64,000 bases of DNA from Glutamicibacter sp. JC586 (GTDB lineage Bacteria; Actinomycetota; Actinomycetes; Actinomycetales; Micrococcaceae): positions 124,001-188,000 of the forward strand of contig NZ_VHIN01000002.1 of assembly GCF_009805585.1 (NCBI RefSeq), read 5' to 3'. Of this stretch, positions 16,258 through 25,179 are shown in pieces (position 1 is the stretch's first letter; every line of letters begins with the position of its first letter). The notes below the pieces were generated by a model. That model had not been told where the DNA came from. It saw nothing but the letters and a program-made list of their open reading frames with translations, and searched no databases. Position numbers and translations under genes: made by a program.

Positions 16258-18354
16258 ATGAAAGTTTCAGTCGTAACTCGGGTCGCTCAATCATTGACCG
16301 GCCGCCGCGGTGCCCGGATCTGGCTCGCCGCGATCATCGCATGTATCGCCATTCTTTTTGGTGCCTTGAGCAGTCTCGAAGCGCCTGCCCGCTCTGACAG
16401 CTCTATCGTGAACGGCTCCGATTCGGCCCAGGTTCATCAGATCTTGGACGAAAATTCTACGGACACGCAAACATCCGCACTGTTGGTCGCCACGCGATCA
16501 GACAATTCGGCGCTGGGCAATAAAGAGATTGCCGCTTTTGAGGCCGAGGCCAAAGTCCTCAGCAAAAACACCAACGTGTCTGGTGGAGGTCTTCTTGTCA
16601 GCGAAGATGAACAAGCAGCCATGCTTCCCCTGACCTGGAGCACGGTGTCTACCGAAGCCGACAGGGAAACCCTGAAAGAACTGCGCAGTTGGATACAAGA
16701 AAATCCGGTCCCAGGTCTTGACGTGCAAATCACCGGTTCCACCGCCTTTGCGGTTGATATCACCAATGCCTTCGCAGGTGCTGACTTCACGTTGCTGGCA
16801 GTCACGGTAAGCATCGTCGCTGTCTTGCTCATCCTGACATACCGTTCACCAGTGCTGTGGTTGATTCCGCTCGCGGTTGTTGGAATCGCCGACCGAAGCG
16901 CTTCGCTTATTGCCAATCTTCTTGGCAACCTCTGGGATTTGAGCTTTGATTCGGGAGTACTCAGTGTTCTGGTCTTTGGCGCCGGCACCAACTACGCGTT
17001 GTTGCTGATCTCCCGCTACCGTGACGAACTGCAGAAGACCACCGATCATCGTCGCGCCCTGGCTAAAGCTTGGGCCGCCAGCTTAGAGGCCATTCTGACT
17101 TCCAACCTCACCGTTGTCCTTGCACTGTTGACGTTGGGGCTGGCAGTTATGAATGACACCCGGGGTCTGGGTATTGTCTGCGCTGCAGGTCTATTGATCG
17201 CTGCCATTTTCGTCCTCCTCCTGCTACCACCAGTCCTAGCAATGAGCGGGCGTAAAGCATTCTGGCCGCTGATTCCTCGACCTGGAAGCGAGATCAAGAA
17301 GGACAATTTCTTCTCTCGTGCGGCACGACTTGTGATGCACCGTCCTGCGCTTAATCTGGCTGCTCTAGTAGTGCTACTGCTGGTACTTGCCAGCGCGTTG
17401 GCCGGCACTCGTATCGGTTTGTCACAGACCCAACAATTCCGTACTGCGACTGAGTCTTCGTCAGCGATGGAAGAACTCGCTGCCCACTTCCCTGCTGGTG
17501 AAGCGCAACCACTGACCGTTCTCGCTCAAGCCGATCAAGTTGATGCGCTGAACAGTGAGTTCGAGAACGTTGCTGGCGTGAAGCGAATTGGCAAGGCTAC
17601 ACAGGTCGGCGATTCATCCTGGCAGCAGTTCTCTGTGGTTCCTGAGATGGATCCAAATTCTTCTCAGGCTCAGGATTTGGTAGCTGAGCTTCGCACCATG
17701 GCGACAGACAATGGGCAAGTACTCATTGGTGGGCAGACGGCCGCGCAACTTGATTCTCATCAAATGCATCTACGCGACTTGTACGTGATTGCGCCGTTGA
17801 TCATGGTGATCTGCTTTGTCATGCTCGGCTGGCTCACTCGCTCATGGAAGACCGCCCTGACTCTGGGGCTAGTCAATCTACTGAGTGCGGCAGCAGCTGT
17901 GGGCCTCGGATCCCTCGTTTCGTCATTCGTCTTTGACGCCAAGGCTCTAGATGTCCAAGTTCCGTTGTTGGCCTTCGTCTTCTTGGTCGCCCTCGGCGTG
18001 GACTACACGATCTTCTTCACACAACGTGTCCGACAGGATGTACAGACCCTTGAGCTTCGTGAGGCTGTGAAGCAAGCCGCAAGTCGTACCGGCTCCGTCA
18101 TCACCAGCGCCGGACTCGTTCTAGCCGGAGTGTTTGCAGCGTTGGCAACGCTACCGTTGACCGTTTTGGGTCAGCTGGGATTGATCGTTGGACTCGGCGT
18201 CTTGCTTGACACCTTCATCGTTCGAACCCTGCTACTCCCCTCACTGTTCGCAGTACTGGGATCAGGGCAACGACCAATTTTCGGCAAAACACGGGCACCT
18301 GCAACGCTGACTGCGGAGCCATCAGATCTCAAAGAAAGCGAAATCAATGCGTAA
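16258..18354 (+). CDS. MMPL-family (RND-type) transporter
   Basis: Large membrane exporter of 698 residues in the MMPL/RND superfamily, used in actinobacteria for lipids, drugs or siderophores. Architecture: helix 1 at about 18-40, a first outside porter domain, helices 2-6 (about 175-345), a second porter domain, and helices 8-12 with VPLLAFVFLVALGVDYTIFF, which carries the GxDYxxF proton-relay motif; the first half has FGAGTNYALLL with a degenerate equivalent. I prefer the ATG at 16258 over a TTG four codons earlier since GGA is closer to it. It follows the two-component genes by about 110 bases and overlaps the DUF2871 gene by eight. Confidence 0.9.
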   Translation: MKVSVVTRVAQSLTGRRGARIWLAAIIACIAILFGALSSLEAPARSDSSIVNGSDSAQVHQILDENSTDTQTSALLVATRSDNSALGNKEIAAFEAEAKVLSKNTNVSGGGLLVSEDEQAAMLPLTWSTVSTEADRETLKELRSWIQENPVPGLDVQITGSTAFAVDITNAFAGADFTLLAVTVSIVAVLLILTYRSPVLWLIPLAVVGIADRSASLIANLLGNLWDLSFDSGVLSVLVFGAGTNYALLLISRYRDELQKTTDHRRALAKAWAASLEAILTSNLTVVLALLTLGLAVMNDTRGLGIVCAAGLLIAAIFVLLLLPPVLAMSGRKAFWPLIPRPGSEIKKDNFFSRAARLVMHRPALNLAALVVLLLVLASALAGTRIGLSQTQQFRTATESSSAMEELAAHFPAGEAQPLTVLAQADQVDALNSEFENVAGVKRIGKATQVGDSSWQQFSVVPEMDPNSSQAQDLVAELRTMATDNGQVLIGGQTAAQLDSHQMHLRDLYVIAPLIMVICFVMLGWLTRSWKTALTLGLVNLLSAAAAVGLGSLVSSFVFDAKALDVQVPLLAFVFLVALGVDYTIFFTQRVRQDVQTLELREAVKQAASRTGSVITSAGLVLAGVFAALATLPLTVLGQLGLIVGLGVLLDTFIVRTLLLPSLFAVLGSGQRPIFGKTRAPATLTAEPSDLKESEINA

Positions 18355-18790
18355 GCTCGTCAACTTCTCCTTCATCTACATGATCCTTGGCGTTGCCTCG
18401 GGATTGTTCTACCGCGAATTCACAAAAATCAATGACTTTCCCGAAGATCAATGGACACAGCTTTCGGTAGTGCATACGCACTTCTTGATCCTCGGGTTCG
18501 TCATGCTGCTATTGGTCTTGCTCCTGGAAAAGGCCTTCGCGTTGAGCAAGCACGGTAAGCTCTTCGCATGGTTCATGGGCACCTACAACGCAGGGGTAAT
18601 TCTCACTGCAGGAATGCAGCTTACTCATGGCATCATGACCGTGCTCGGAGTTGAGTCGTCCAAGATGATCTCCGGCATCGCAGGTCTTGGACACATGTCC
18701 ATCACCGCGGGTATGGTCTTGCTGTTTGTTATCCTGCGTCGCAGCGTGAGCGAAAACAAGAACTTCGAAGAAGCCGCCGTCACAAACTAA
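18347..18790 (+). CDS. DUF2871 membrane protein
   Basis: Four-helix membrane protein of 147 residues and unknown function. Helices are visible at about 4-22, 45-63, 76-95 and 107-126. Conserved polar positions inside the membrane include VVHTHFLILGF, MQLTHGIM and GLGHMSITAG, a His pattern reminiscent of haem-copper or cytochrome-like membrane proteins, although no such role is shown. It starts inside the last codons of the MMPL gene, which suggests translational coupling and a shared job. A terminator follows. Confidence 0.82.
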   Translation: MRKLVNFSFIYMILGVASGLFYREFTKINDFPEDQWTQLSVVHTHFLILGFVMLLLVLLLEKAFALSKHGKLFAWFMGTYNAGVILTAGMQLTHGIMTVLGVESSKMISGIAGLGHMSITAGMVLLFVILRRSVSENKNFEEAAVTN

Positions 18791-18821
18791 GCGATAGTGG
18801 CACACTGTCGCCCGTCGGAAG

Positions 18822-18857
18822 AGCCCAGACCGTGAAGGTCTGGGCTGTCTTCATTCT
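18822..18857 (+). terminator. Terminator after kinase-MMPL-DUF2871 operon
   Basis: Stem AGCCCAGACC (18822-18831) with GGTCTGGGCT (18837-18846), loop GTGAA, followed by GTCTTCATTCT. Confidence 0.75.
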
Positions 18858-18934
18858 GTCTACCAAGTACCTCCCAAACTAGGGTGTGCCTCTGCTATAC
18901 ATTGAGGCAAGGACATTCATCAAAGGGGAGATCA

Positions 18935-20170
18935 TTGAGCAGTGAATTATTCTCCATTGTAGACACGGAAACCACGGGACTCTTCCCTGGCGGAAACGAC
19001 CGTATCGCCGAGATCGCTGTCGTTACTATGACCCGTTCCGGAGAAGTAGTTGAGAAATGGGAAACGTTAGTAAACCCTCAGCGTGACCTCGGTAAACAAA
19101 CAATTCACGGGATCCAGAGTAGAGACCTACTCAATGCACCGACGTTTAAAGAGGTTGCTGAAGAACTGCATTGGAGGCTATCCGGTACAGTTTTGGTAGC
19201 TCATAACCTCTCTTTTGATGCCAGGTTCTTGCAGGCGGAATTCAGAAACAGTTCCAAACCCGTTCCAGATGAGTTTCTAAATCAGGGCATTTGCACTATG
19301 CGACTGTCGCATCGGTATTTGCAGGGCGCCGGTCGCTCTCTACAAGACTGTTGCGATTCATTTGGTATCGAGCTTCTGAACTCTCACAGCGCTGCTGGCG
19401 ATGCCGTAGCAACAGCAACGCTACTTGCCCGGTATATGGAACTAGATCCTTACGAACGCGAATGGGACACAAGACTTCAAATGGCGTCGGCCAACGCTTG
19501 GAATCCTTCAAGGCCACAAAGTCATTTCGTTCCCGTGATTCGCCGATCTTCCCACGATAAATCTTCGGATCATTTTCTCGAAAAATTAGCGACTCAACTT
19601 CCCGAGTTCGAAGGAACAGCATCTGAAGAAAACTACCTGGCGCTGCTCGACCTCGCACTCATGGACCGATATCTCTCCGCTCACGAAGAGAAGCAATTGA
19701 TTCAAGCCGCCGGGGAAATCGGCCTTGACAGGAACAGAGCTCTGGCGTTACACGAGATCTATTTCAGACAGCTCGTAGATGCCGCTTGGTCAGACGGGAT
19801 TCTCACTGATGATGAAATTTCAGATCTAAAAAAGGTTGTCACCTTGCTCGGACTACCCGCGGCGATGATCGAGGCGGTTCCAGATACTCCAACTAAGCAC
19901 GAATCTGAGCAACCTACGTCTACTGGGCAAAAGAGCGCCCGAATCACGCCGGGATCCTTGGTCGTCTTGACCGGTGATATGAGTCAACCACGTTCTGAGA
20001 TCGAGAAAAAGCTCAACGCGGCCGGATTTACGCCGCATAGAGCCATAACGAAGAAGGTAGCGTTGTTGGTTGCCGCCGATCCTGACTCGCTCTCCGGCAA
20101 AGCGAAAAAGGCCCGGGACTACGGAATACCTGTAGTCGGCGAAGACTACCTGTGGAACTCGCTACTGTAG
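18935..20170 (+). CDS. DnaQ-like exonuclease with TerB-like and BRCT domains
   Basis: Predicted 3'-5' exonuclease of 411 residues, probably for DNA repair. The DEDDh exonuclease is at 1-165: Exo I FSIVDTETTG, Exo II LVAHNLSFDARFL, Exo III HSAAGDAVAT with catalytic His and Asp. A middle helical region (about 240-310) with DLALMDRYLSAHEEKQL and DAAWSDGILTDDE resembles the TerB acidic fold. The end (about 335-411) is a BRCT domain: GSLVVLTGDM, ITKKVALLVAADPD and DYGIPVVGEDYLW. The TTG start is chosen because GGGGAG lies five bases upstream; the open frame extends further but codes no conserved residues. It is monocistronic and ends at a strong terminator. Confidence 0.88.
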   Translation: MSSELFSIVDTETTGLFPGGNDRIAEIAVVTMTRSGEVVEKWETLVNPQRDLGKQTIHGIQSRDLLNAPTFKEVAEELHWRLSGTVLVAHNLSFDARFLQAEFRNSSKPVPDEFLNQGICTMRLSHRYLQGAGRSLQDCCDSFGIELLNSHSAAGDAVATATLLARYMELDPYEREWDTRLQMASANAWNPSRPQSHFVPVIRRSSHDKSSDHFLEKLATQLPEFEGTASEENYLALLDLALMDRYLSAHEEKQLIQAAGEIGLDRNRALALHEIYFRQLVDAAWSDGILTDDEISDLKKVVTLLGLPAAMIEAVPDTPTKHESEQPTSTGQKSARITPGSLVVLTGDMSQPRSEIEKKLNAAGFTPHRAITKKVALLVAADPDSLSGKAKKARDYGIPVVGEDYLWNSLL

Positions 20171-20194
20171 ATCAACAATCTAACCACAGACACG

Positions 20195-20240
20195 AATGGC
20201 GGTGACCGCTGGCATTTTCGTGCCAGCGATCACCGCCATT
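20195..20240. terminator. Bidirectional terminator, exonuclease / sulfur operon
   Basis: A 20-bp stem (20195-20214 with 20221-20240, one mismatch) around a six-base loop TTTTCG lies between convergent genes. Confidence 0.8.
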
Positions 20241-20265
20241 GAGCAACTTGAGTCTGGGGTGAGAC

Positions 20266-21723
20266 TTACAGACTCTCAGCTAATTTTTTTGCGCGAGAGA
20301 TTTCTAGGAGTTCTTCACGCTCGACAACCTTCACGCGATCACGGGTGATGTCACCGAAGCGAGTCGAGACGGTACCAGCGGCAGTGCCCAAAGACTTCTC
20401 GTGCTCATCTAGGGTCTTCCAACCATTCCAGTCCGAATATGCAACTTCGCGGCTTTCAAGCAACTCTGAAATCGTCTGCTCTGACTCTGGCTGAGCCAGG
20501 TTGCCCAAATCTTCGAGCAAGTGGGTGATGGTCTCTAGTGCGTCACCCTTGGTGTGACCGATCAGGCCGATTGGGCCACGCTTGATCCAGCCGGTTGCGT
20601 ACAGACCCGAAACGTGGGTTCCCGAAGCGTCCAGCACTCGTCCTTCAACGTTGGGAAGAACACCCTTGGCGCCGTCGTATTCAATCTCTTCAACGGCTGA
20701 GCCAAAGTAGCCAACTGCACGGTAAATTGCCTGCAGAGGGTATTCAACAAATTCGCCGGTGCCGCGGGCCCCGCCATTGCCGTCAAGCTCGTTGCGTTCC
20801 ACCTTCAGACCGGTCACCTTACCGTCTTCGCCCAGAACCTCAACTGGGGACTGCAGGAAGTGCAGGTGCAGGCGACGTGAAGCGCTTGGTGCCTCTTCGC
20901 GTTCTTCCTGCTCAATGAGCCAGTTAGTCAGGGTGGAAACCATAGTCTTGGTCTGGTTGTTAGTCTTCATTGCTTCGTCTGAAGCTTTATCGAATTCAAA
21001 GTCCTCTGGGTAGAGAACAATGTCGACGTCCTTCGAGTGTGAAAGTTCGCGCAGTTCCAGCGGGGTGAACTTCACCTGGGCTGGACCACGACGACCAAAG
21101 ACGTGCACGTCGGTGACGGCAGAGTCATTGAGCTGTTCGTAAATGTGCTCAGGGATTTCGGTTTCCAACAGCTGGTCAGCGTGCTTGGAGAGGATTCGAG
21201 CAACGTCTAGTGCCACGTTGCCGTTACCTATAACAGCAACTTCCTTGGCTGACAGATCCCAGGTCTTATCTGCATCTGGGTGTGCGTCGTACCAAGAAAC
21301 GAAGTCAGCTCCTCCGAAGGAACCTTCGAAGTCGATACCTGGGATGTTCAGGTCTGCGTCCTTCTGCGCACCGGTGGAGATGATCACGGCGTCGTAGCGT
21401 GCGCGTAGATCTTCTAGGCTGATGTCGCGGCCAAGGCCAACGTTGCCGTAGAAATCAATCCAGTCGTTATCTAGCACCTTGTGCAAGGCGTTGATAATGC
21501 CCTTGATTCGTGGGTGGTCTGGAGACACACCGTAACGAATCAGACCAAAAGGAGTAGGCAACTCGTCGAAAAGGTCTACATGTAGCTTCAGGTCACCTGA
21601 GGCAACCGGCTGGCTCTTGTTCAGCAAGTCTGCGGCGTAGATGCCCGCAGGACCGGCGCCAACGATGGCTACACGCAGTGCGCGGGAGCTGAGGTGCTCT
21701 GGGACGATAATTTCACTCATCAA
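20266..21723 (-). CDS. fprA: NADPH-ferredoxin reductase, FprA type
   Basis: FAD- and NADPH-binding flavoprotein of 485 residues resembling M. tuberculosis FprA and adrenodoxin reductase. The FAD dinucleotide site is VAIVGAGPAGIYAADLL (19-35), followed by LPTPFGLIRYGVSPDH; the NADPH site is VAVIGNGNVALDVARIL near 160. VFGRRGPAQVKFTPLELREL and the C-terminal GWIKRGPIGLIGHTKGDA are signatures of this family. As last gene of the sulfate reduction operon it most likely feeds electrons through a ferredoxin, encoded elsewhere, to the sulfite reductase. Two ATGs in a row could be used; GAGAAG precedes both. Confidence 0.93.
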   Translation of the reverse strand: MMSEIIVPEHLSSRALRVAIVGAGPAGIYAADLLNKSQPVASGDLKLHVDLFDELPTPFGLIRYGVSPDHPRIKGIINALHKVLDNDWIDFYGNVGLGRDISLEDLRARYDAVIISTGAQKDADLNIPGIDFEGSFGGADFVSWYDAHPDADKTWDLSAKEVAVIGNGNVALDVARILSKHADQLLETEIPEHIYEQLNDSAVTDVHVFGRRGPAQVKFTPLELRELSHSKDVDIVLYPEDFEFDKASDEAMKTNNQTKTMVSTLTNWLIEQEEREEAPSASRRLHLHFLQSPVEVLGEDGKVTGLKVERNELDGNGGARGTGEFVEYPLQAIYRAVGYFGSAVEEIEYDGAKGVLPNVEGRVLDASGTHVSGLYATGWIKRGPIGLIGHTKGDALETITHLLEDLGNLAQPESEQTISELLESREVAYSDWNGWKTLDEHEKSLGTAAGTVSTRFGDITRDRVKVVEREELLEISRAKKLAESL

Positions 21724-21737
21724 ACAACTTCTCTTTC

Positions 21738-22517
21738 TTAGTCAACGAATGAGGCCGGCTCGGTAGCATCGGCGTTCTCTAGCGGCAGGAGGTCTACCAG
21801 TTGGTCGGAGGCTTCCGGGGCTAGCCGAACGACATCACCAATAACGATGACGGCCGGATTCGCCACTGCGGCCTTGCGGGCGCGCACTACAATCTCTTCT
21901 AGCGTACCGATAGTTGTGCGTTGCGTCTGTGAGTAACCTCGCTCTACTATCGCAATCGGCGTACTTGACGGCAAACCTCGGGTAAGCAATGTCTCAACAA
22001 TTTGTGGCAAATTAGATACGCCCATCAACACCGCAAGCGTGTGGTCCGGACGGATCGGAACATCTGAAAGTTCAGTATGGCCACTAATCACCGTGAAACC
22101 TTTGGCGATTCCTCGGTGGGTCACCGGAATTCCAGCGGCACCTGGCACAGAAATCGCACTGGTAATCCCGGGAATGACACGGGTGGAAATCCCGTATTGA
22201 GCAGCGAAGAGAACTTCTTCCCCGCCACGACCCAGGACGAACGGGTCTCCACCTTTGAGGCGAACAACATGTTTGCCTTCCAACGCGAATTTAACCAGCA
22301 ACTCATTGGTCTCGTCTTGAGTCTTGACGTGACAGCCCGGGCCCTTACCCACGTCGATCACGGTGACATCTTCGGCCAGGTCAGCCAACAATGCGGTGGG
22401 CCCCAAACGATCAGCGAGAACCACATCTGCGGAAAGCAAGGCTTTGTAACCGGCTACGGTAATCAGTTCGGGGTCACCCGGGCCACCACCGATGAGTGTG
22501 ATATGTCCTTTAGCCAT
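21738..22517 (-). CDS. cobA: Uroporphyrinogen-III C-methyltransferase
   Basis: SAM-dependent enzyme that makes precorrin-2, the first step from uroporphyrinogen III to siroheme (and B12). The 259 residues show the family motifs ITLIGGGPGDPELITV at 5-20, VVLADRLGP, VRLKGGDPFVLGRGGEE near 83-99, VIPGITSAISVPGAAGIPVTHRG and AIVERGYSQTQRT. There is no fused CysG precorrin oxidase/ferrochelatase part; that final iron insertion is probably done by the CbiX-like protein at the head of the operon. It overlaps the permease gene by eight bases. Role in this operon: siroheme for sulfite reductase. Confidence 0.95.
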   Translation of the reverse strand: MAKGHITLIGGGPGDPELITVAGYKALLSADVVLADRLGPTALLADLAEDVTVIDVGKGPGCHVKTQDETNELLVKFALEGKHVVRLKGGDPFVLGRGGEEVLFAAQYGISTRVIPGITSAISVPGAAGIPVTHRGIAKGFTVISGHTELSDVPIRPDHTLAVLMGVSNLPQIVETLLTRGLPSSTPIAIVERGYSQTQRTTIGTLEEIVVRARKAAVANPAVIVIGDVVRLAPEASDQLVDLLPLENADATEPASFVD

Positions 22518-23367
22518 TGTTCTCCCCTGTTCGGCTCATGCCACGATCACGCAAAAGCTTGCGTTCGATTGGAGCAAAGACAGCCAGCTCAATCAATACG
22601 CCCACCAGCAAGATGGTCAGGATGACCAACATGACCAGTGAAAGATCAGCCAGATCTCGTCCGCGCTGCAACAAGGAACCCACGCCCAGGGCCAACGATC
22701 CGCCGACGGCAATTAGTTCCGCTGCCATCAACGAACGCCAAGCGAAAGCCCAACCCTGTCGAAGGCCAGCCACATAGCCTGGCATCGCAGCCGGCAATTC
22801 AATGTGGAGCACATGCTCCCACTTGGAGGCGCCCAGTACCTTGGACAGCGACTTGTACTGCGAAGGGATCATGTCAATGCCGGAGAGCAGACCATTGATG
22901 ATCGAAGGAATCGCGCCCAACAGCAACACCGTATAGATGGTGGCATCGCTCAGGCCAAACAGAATGATCGCTGCTGGCACCCAAGCAATGGATGGAAGCA
23001 CCTGCATGGCCGAAACCAACGGGCCTACACCCTTGCGCAGCAGCGGCTGGTGAGCCAGAAGCAAAGCAATTGGCGTCGCAATCACGACGGCGATCACAAA
23101 ACCGCTAATTGCACGGAACAGTGAGTTACCTACCGCGGAAGCCAGTGACCCGTCAGCCAGTAGCTGCGGCAACTTCTGAGCGACAGACAGTGGACCAGGG
23201 AATAGGTCTTCACGTAACGGGCTCACCCACGAAACGATCTGCCAGAGGCTCACGAGGACCACGACGGTGAGAATTGGAGCAACCACTGCATCAAGACGCC
23301 CGCTTGGACGTAACTTGATAGCTCGCACGGGCCTCACGTTAGTTCGAGATTCGGTCAGTGAGCTCAT
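22510..23367 (-). CDS. ABC transporter permease, SsuC/TauC type
   Basis: Inner-membrane permease of 285 residues for an aliphatic sulfonate-like (or nitrate/taurine-type) importer. The N-terminal helix is ILTVVVLVSLWQIVSWV, and the core BPD_transp_1 domain has about five more helices with SAMQVLPSIAWVPAAIILFGLSDATIY. The EAA coupling loop reads SKVLGASKWEHVLHIELPAAMPGYVAGLRQGWA. Start: the ATG at 23367 with AAGGAG ten bases upstream; the frame is open further up, into the ATPase gene, but that is not coding in this phase. Overlaps the ATPase gene by 29 bases. Confidence 0.9.
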   Translation of the reverse strand: MSSLTESRTNVRPVRAIKLRPSGRLDAVVAPILTVVVLVSLWQIVSWVSPLREDLFPGPLSVAQKLPQLLADGSLASAVGNSLFRAISGFVIAVVIATPIALLLAHQPLLRKGVGPLVSAMQVLPSIAWVPAAIILFGLSDATIYTVLLLGAIPSIINGLLSGIDMIPSQYKSLSKVLGASKWEHVLHIELPAAMPGYVAGLRQGWAFAWRSLMAAELIAVGGSLALGVGSLLQRGRDLADLSLVMLVILTILLVGVLIELAVFAPIERKLLRDRGMSRTGENNG

Positions 23368-24082
23368 GTTTACGTTGCTCCTTTCTAAGTATCGTGGTGA
23401 GTTCGTCGGCCAAGGCTGCTGCCTGAGCCGGATTGTTACGAAGGTCATCGGTGATGCGACGCGTTTCAAGAATGCGGCCCGGATGTGAGGACAAAACCAG
23501 AATCCGCCCCGAGAGGCGAATTGCCTCACGTACGTTGTGCGTCACGAAGATGATGGTCTTGCCGGTCTGTTCCCACAATGCTCGAAGCTGTTCGTGCAAC
23601 ATGTCTCGGGTAATGGCATCAAGGGCCGCAAATGGCTCATCCATCAGCAGTACCTGCCGGTCCTGGGCTAACGCTCTGGCCAGTGCTACACGCTGGCGCA
23701 TACCGCCCGAAAGCTCATGTGGCTTCTTATCGCTAGCATGACCAAGCTGGACAAGCTTGAGCAGTTCATCGACTCGTTGTGCTCGTTCTTTGACCGGGTG
23801 ACCGGCAAGCTTGAGCGCCAAGTCGACATTCTCGCTCGCGGTGAGCCACGGCAGCAGATTGGCATCCTGGAACATGAAAGCAGCACCATCTTGTGGAACT
23901 TCTAACCAACCAGAGGTCGGTGCCAGAAGCCCGGCAATCATATTCAGCAGTGAAGACTTGCCACAGCCCGAAGCACCAAGGACGGCGATGAATTCGCCAT
24001 CTTCAATTTCTGTACTGAGCCGGTCAATGACCAGTCCCGTGCCAGGGTAGCTGAGGGAAACTTCGTTGAGTAGTACTCCCAT
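23339..24082 (-). CDS. ABC transporter ATP-binding protein, SsuB/TauB type
   Basis: Cytoplasmic ATPase subunit (247 residues) that powers the sulfonate-type importer. Walker A GASGCGKSSLLN (34-45), Q-loop FMFQDANLLPW, signature LSGGMRQRVALARALA (near 123-138), Walker B VLLMDEPFAALDA and switch His in IFVTHNVREA all fit. The length and the DANLLPW Q-loop place it with SsuB/TauB/NrtD. It starts on the last base of the binding-protein stop codon (TAATG). Confidence 0.94.
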   Translation of the reverse strand: MGVLLNEVSLSYPGTGLVIDRLSTEIEDGEFIAVLGASGCGKSSLLNMIAGLLAPTSGWLEVPQDGAAFMFQDANLLPWLTASENVDLALKLAGHPVKERAQRVDELLKLVQLGHASDKKPHELSGGMRQRVALARALAQDRQVLLMDEPFAALDAITRDMLHEQLRALWEQTGKTIIFVTHNVREAIRLSGRILVLSSHPGRILETRRITDDLRNNPAQAAALADELTTILRKEQRKHELTDRISN

Positions 24083-25179
24083 TACCGCTCCTGATTATCG
24101 AGAAAACGAGTGTCAACAAGTCCGTCAGCATCTCCGCCAGATCCAACGCCTACGGCCAGAGCATGATCAACAAGCTCCTGATAGGTCTCAGGCAATGGGT
24201 CCGAACTGAAGTTAACTTCCTTCAAAGCAGCGGCCATTACCGCTTCATCAAAAGTGCTGCCGTTGGCCTTAGCCAATGCCTCTTGCACTGCTTTCAATTT
24301 TTCTTTGTCATCGGCGCTGTTCAGCCAATCAATCGCTTCCGTATTGGCGTCCACCAATTTCTGAACGGTTGAAGGGTGGCTGGCCATGAAGTCTTTCGAC
24401 ACAACTAAAACAGTTGTCGGGAACTTACCTTCGGGCCAAAGATCGGCTTCGTTCACCAAGCGGTGAGCGTCGTTTTTCTCTACCAGCAAGGATGCGTATG
24501 GTTCAGGAAGCCAAGCCCCATCAATTTCCCCACGCCCAAAGAGCTGCGCAACGGTGCCATTGGAGCTTGGTGTTACCGTAGCTTCCTGTTTCAGTTTCAG
24601 ATCCTTGAGGTGACTGCGTAGAGCCACGTCTTGGGTTCCACCAAACTGCGGGCTAGCTAGATTAGTTCCTGCCAACTGCTCAGGCTTGGTGATCTTGTCG
24701 TTGACCACCAAACTCGCCCCGCCGTAAGCGACACCGGAAACTACATTCAAAGACTCACCGTGGCTGGACAAGTAACTGTTCAGCGCAGGGTTCGGCCCCA
24801 GATAGGCGGCATCGATAGCCCCTGAATTCAGTGCTTCAACTGCCGCCGGTCCGGCATTGAAGATCTGCGATTCAATCTTCGTACCGTCTTGATCCAGCTG
24901 ATTTTTCAGAATCCCTTGGGACTGCGAAATCAGTGCTGGAGCGTGGGTGAGATTGGCAAAGTAACCAATCTTCAACTCCTTAGCCGGCCCCTTGTCCGCA
25001 GCCTGGGCCTGAATCTCATTGGGTCCAGGCAAGAAGGTTGTGACCACTGCGGCGGCGGCCAGCACGCCCACTGCGACTAGTCCTAGGAACCGACCCCGGT
25101 ACCCGGACTTACCACTATTAGCGGTAAGACGAACTCGATCCTTATTTTCTGCCGGCTGGGGCAGGTCAGGCTGCTTCAT
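24082..25179 (-). CDS. Sulfonate/taurine-type substrate-binding protein
   Basis: Extracytoplasmic binding protein (365 residues) of the SsuA/NrtA/TauA class. The N-terminal RGRFLGLVAVGVLAAAAVVTTFL (about 30-52) is a single hydrophobic segment with no lipobox Cys, so the protein may be an uncleaved membrane-anchored form, unlike the usual actinobacterial lipoprotein. The mature part begins KELKIGYFANLTHAPALI and has the family features EALNSGAIDAAYLGPNPAL and AQLFGRGEIDGAWLPEP. Start: ATG 25179 with GAGGA seven bases upstream. The position after cysN suggests import of organosulfonate or another sulfur source; the ligand is an inference. Confidence 0.88.
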   Translation of the reverse strand: MKQPDLPQPAENKDRVRLTANSGKSGYRGRFLGLVAVGVLAAAAVVTTFLPGPNEIQAQAADKGPAKELKIGYFANLTHAPALISQSQGILKNQLDQDGTKIESQIFNAGPAAVEALNSGAIDAAYLGPNPALNSYLSSHGESLNVVSGVAYGGASLVVNDKITKPEQLAGTNLASPQFGGTQDVALRSHLKDLKLKQEATVTPSSNGTVAQLFGRGEIDGAWLPEPYASLLVEKNDAHRLVNEADLWPEGKFPTTVLVVSKDFMASHPSTVQKLVDANTEAIDWLNSADDKEKLKAVQEALAKANGSTFDEAVMAAALKEVNFSSDPLPETYQELVDHALAVGVGSGGDADGLVDTRFLDNQER

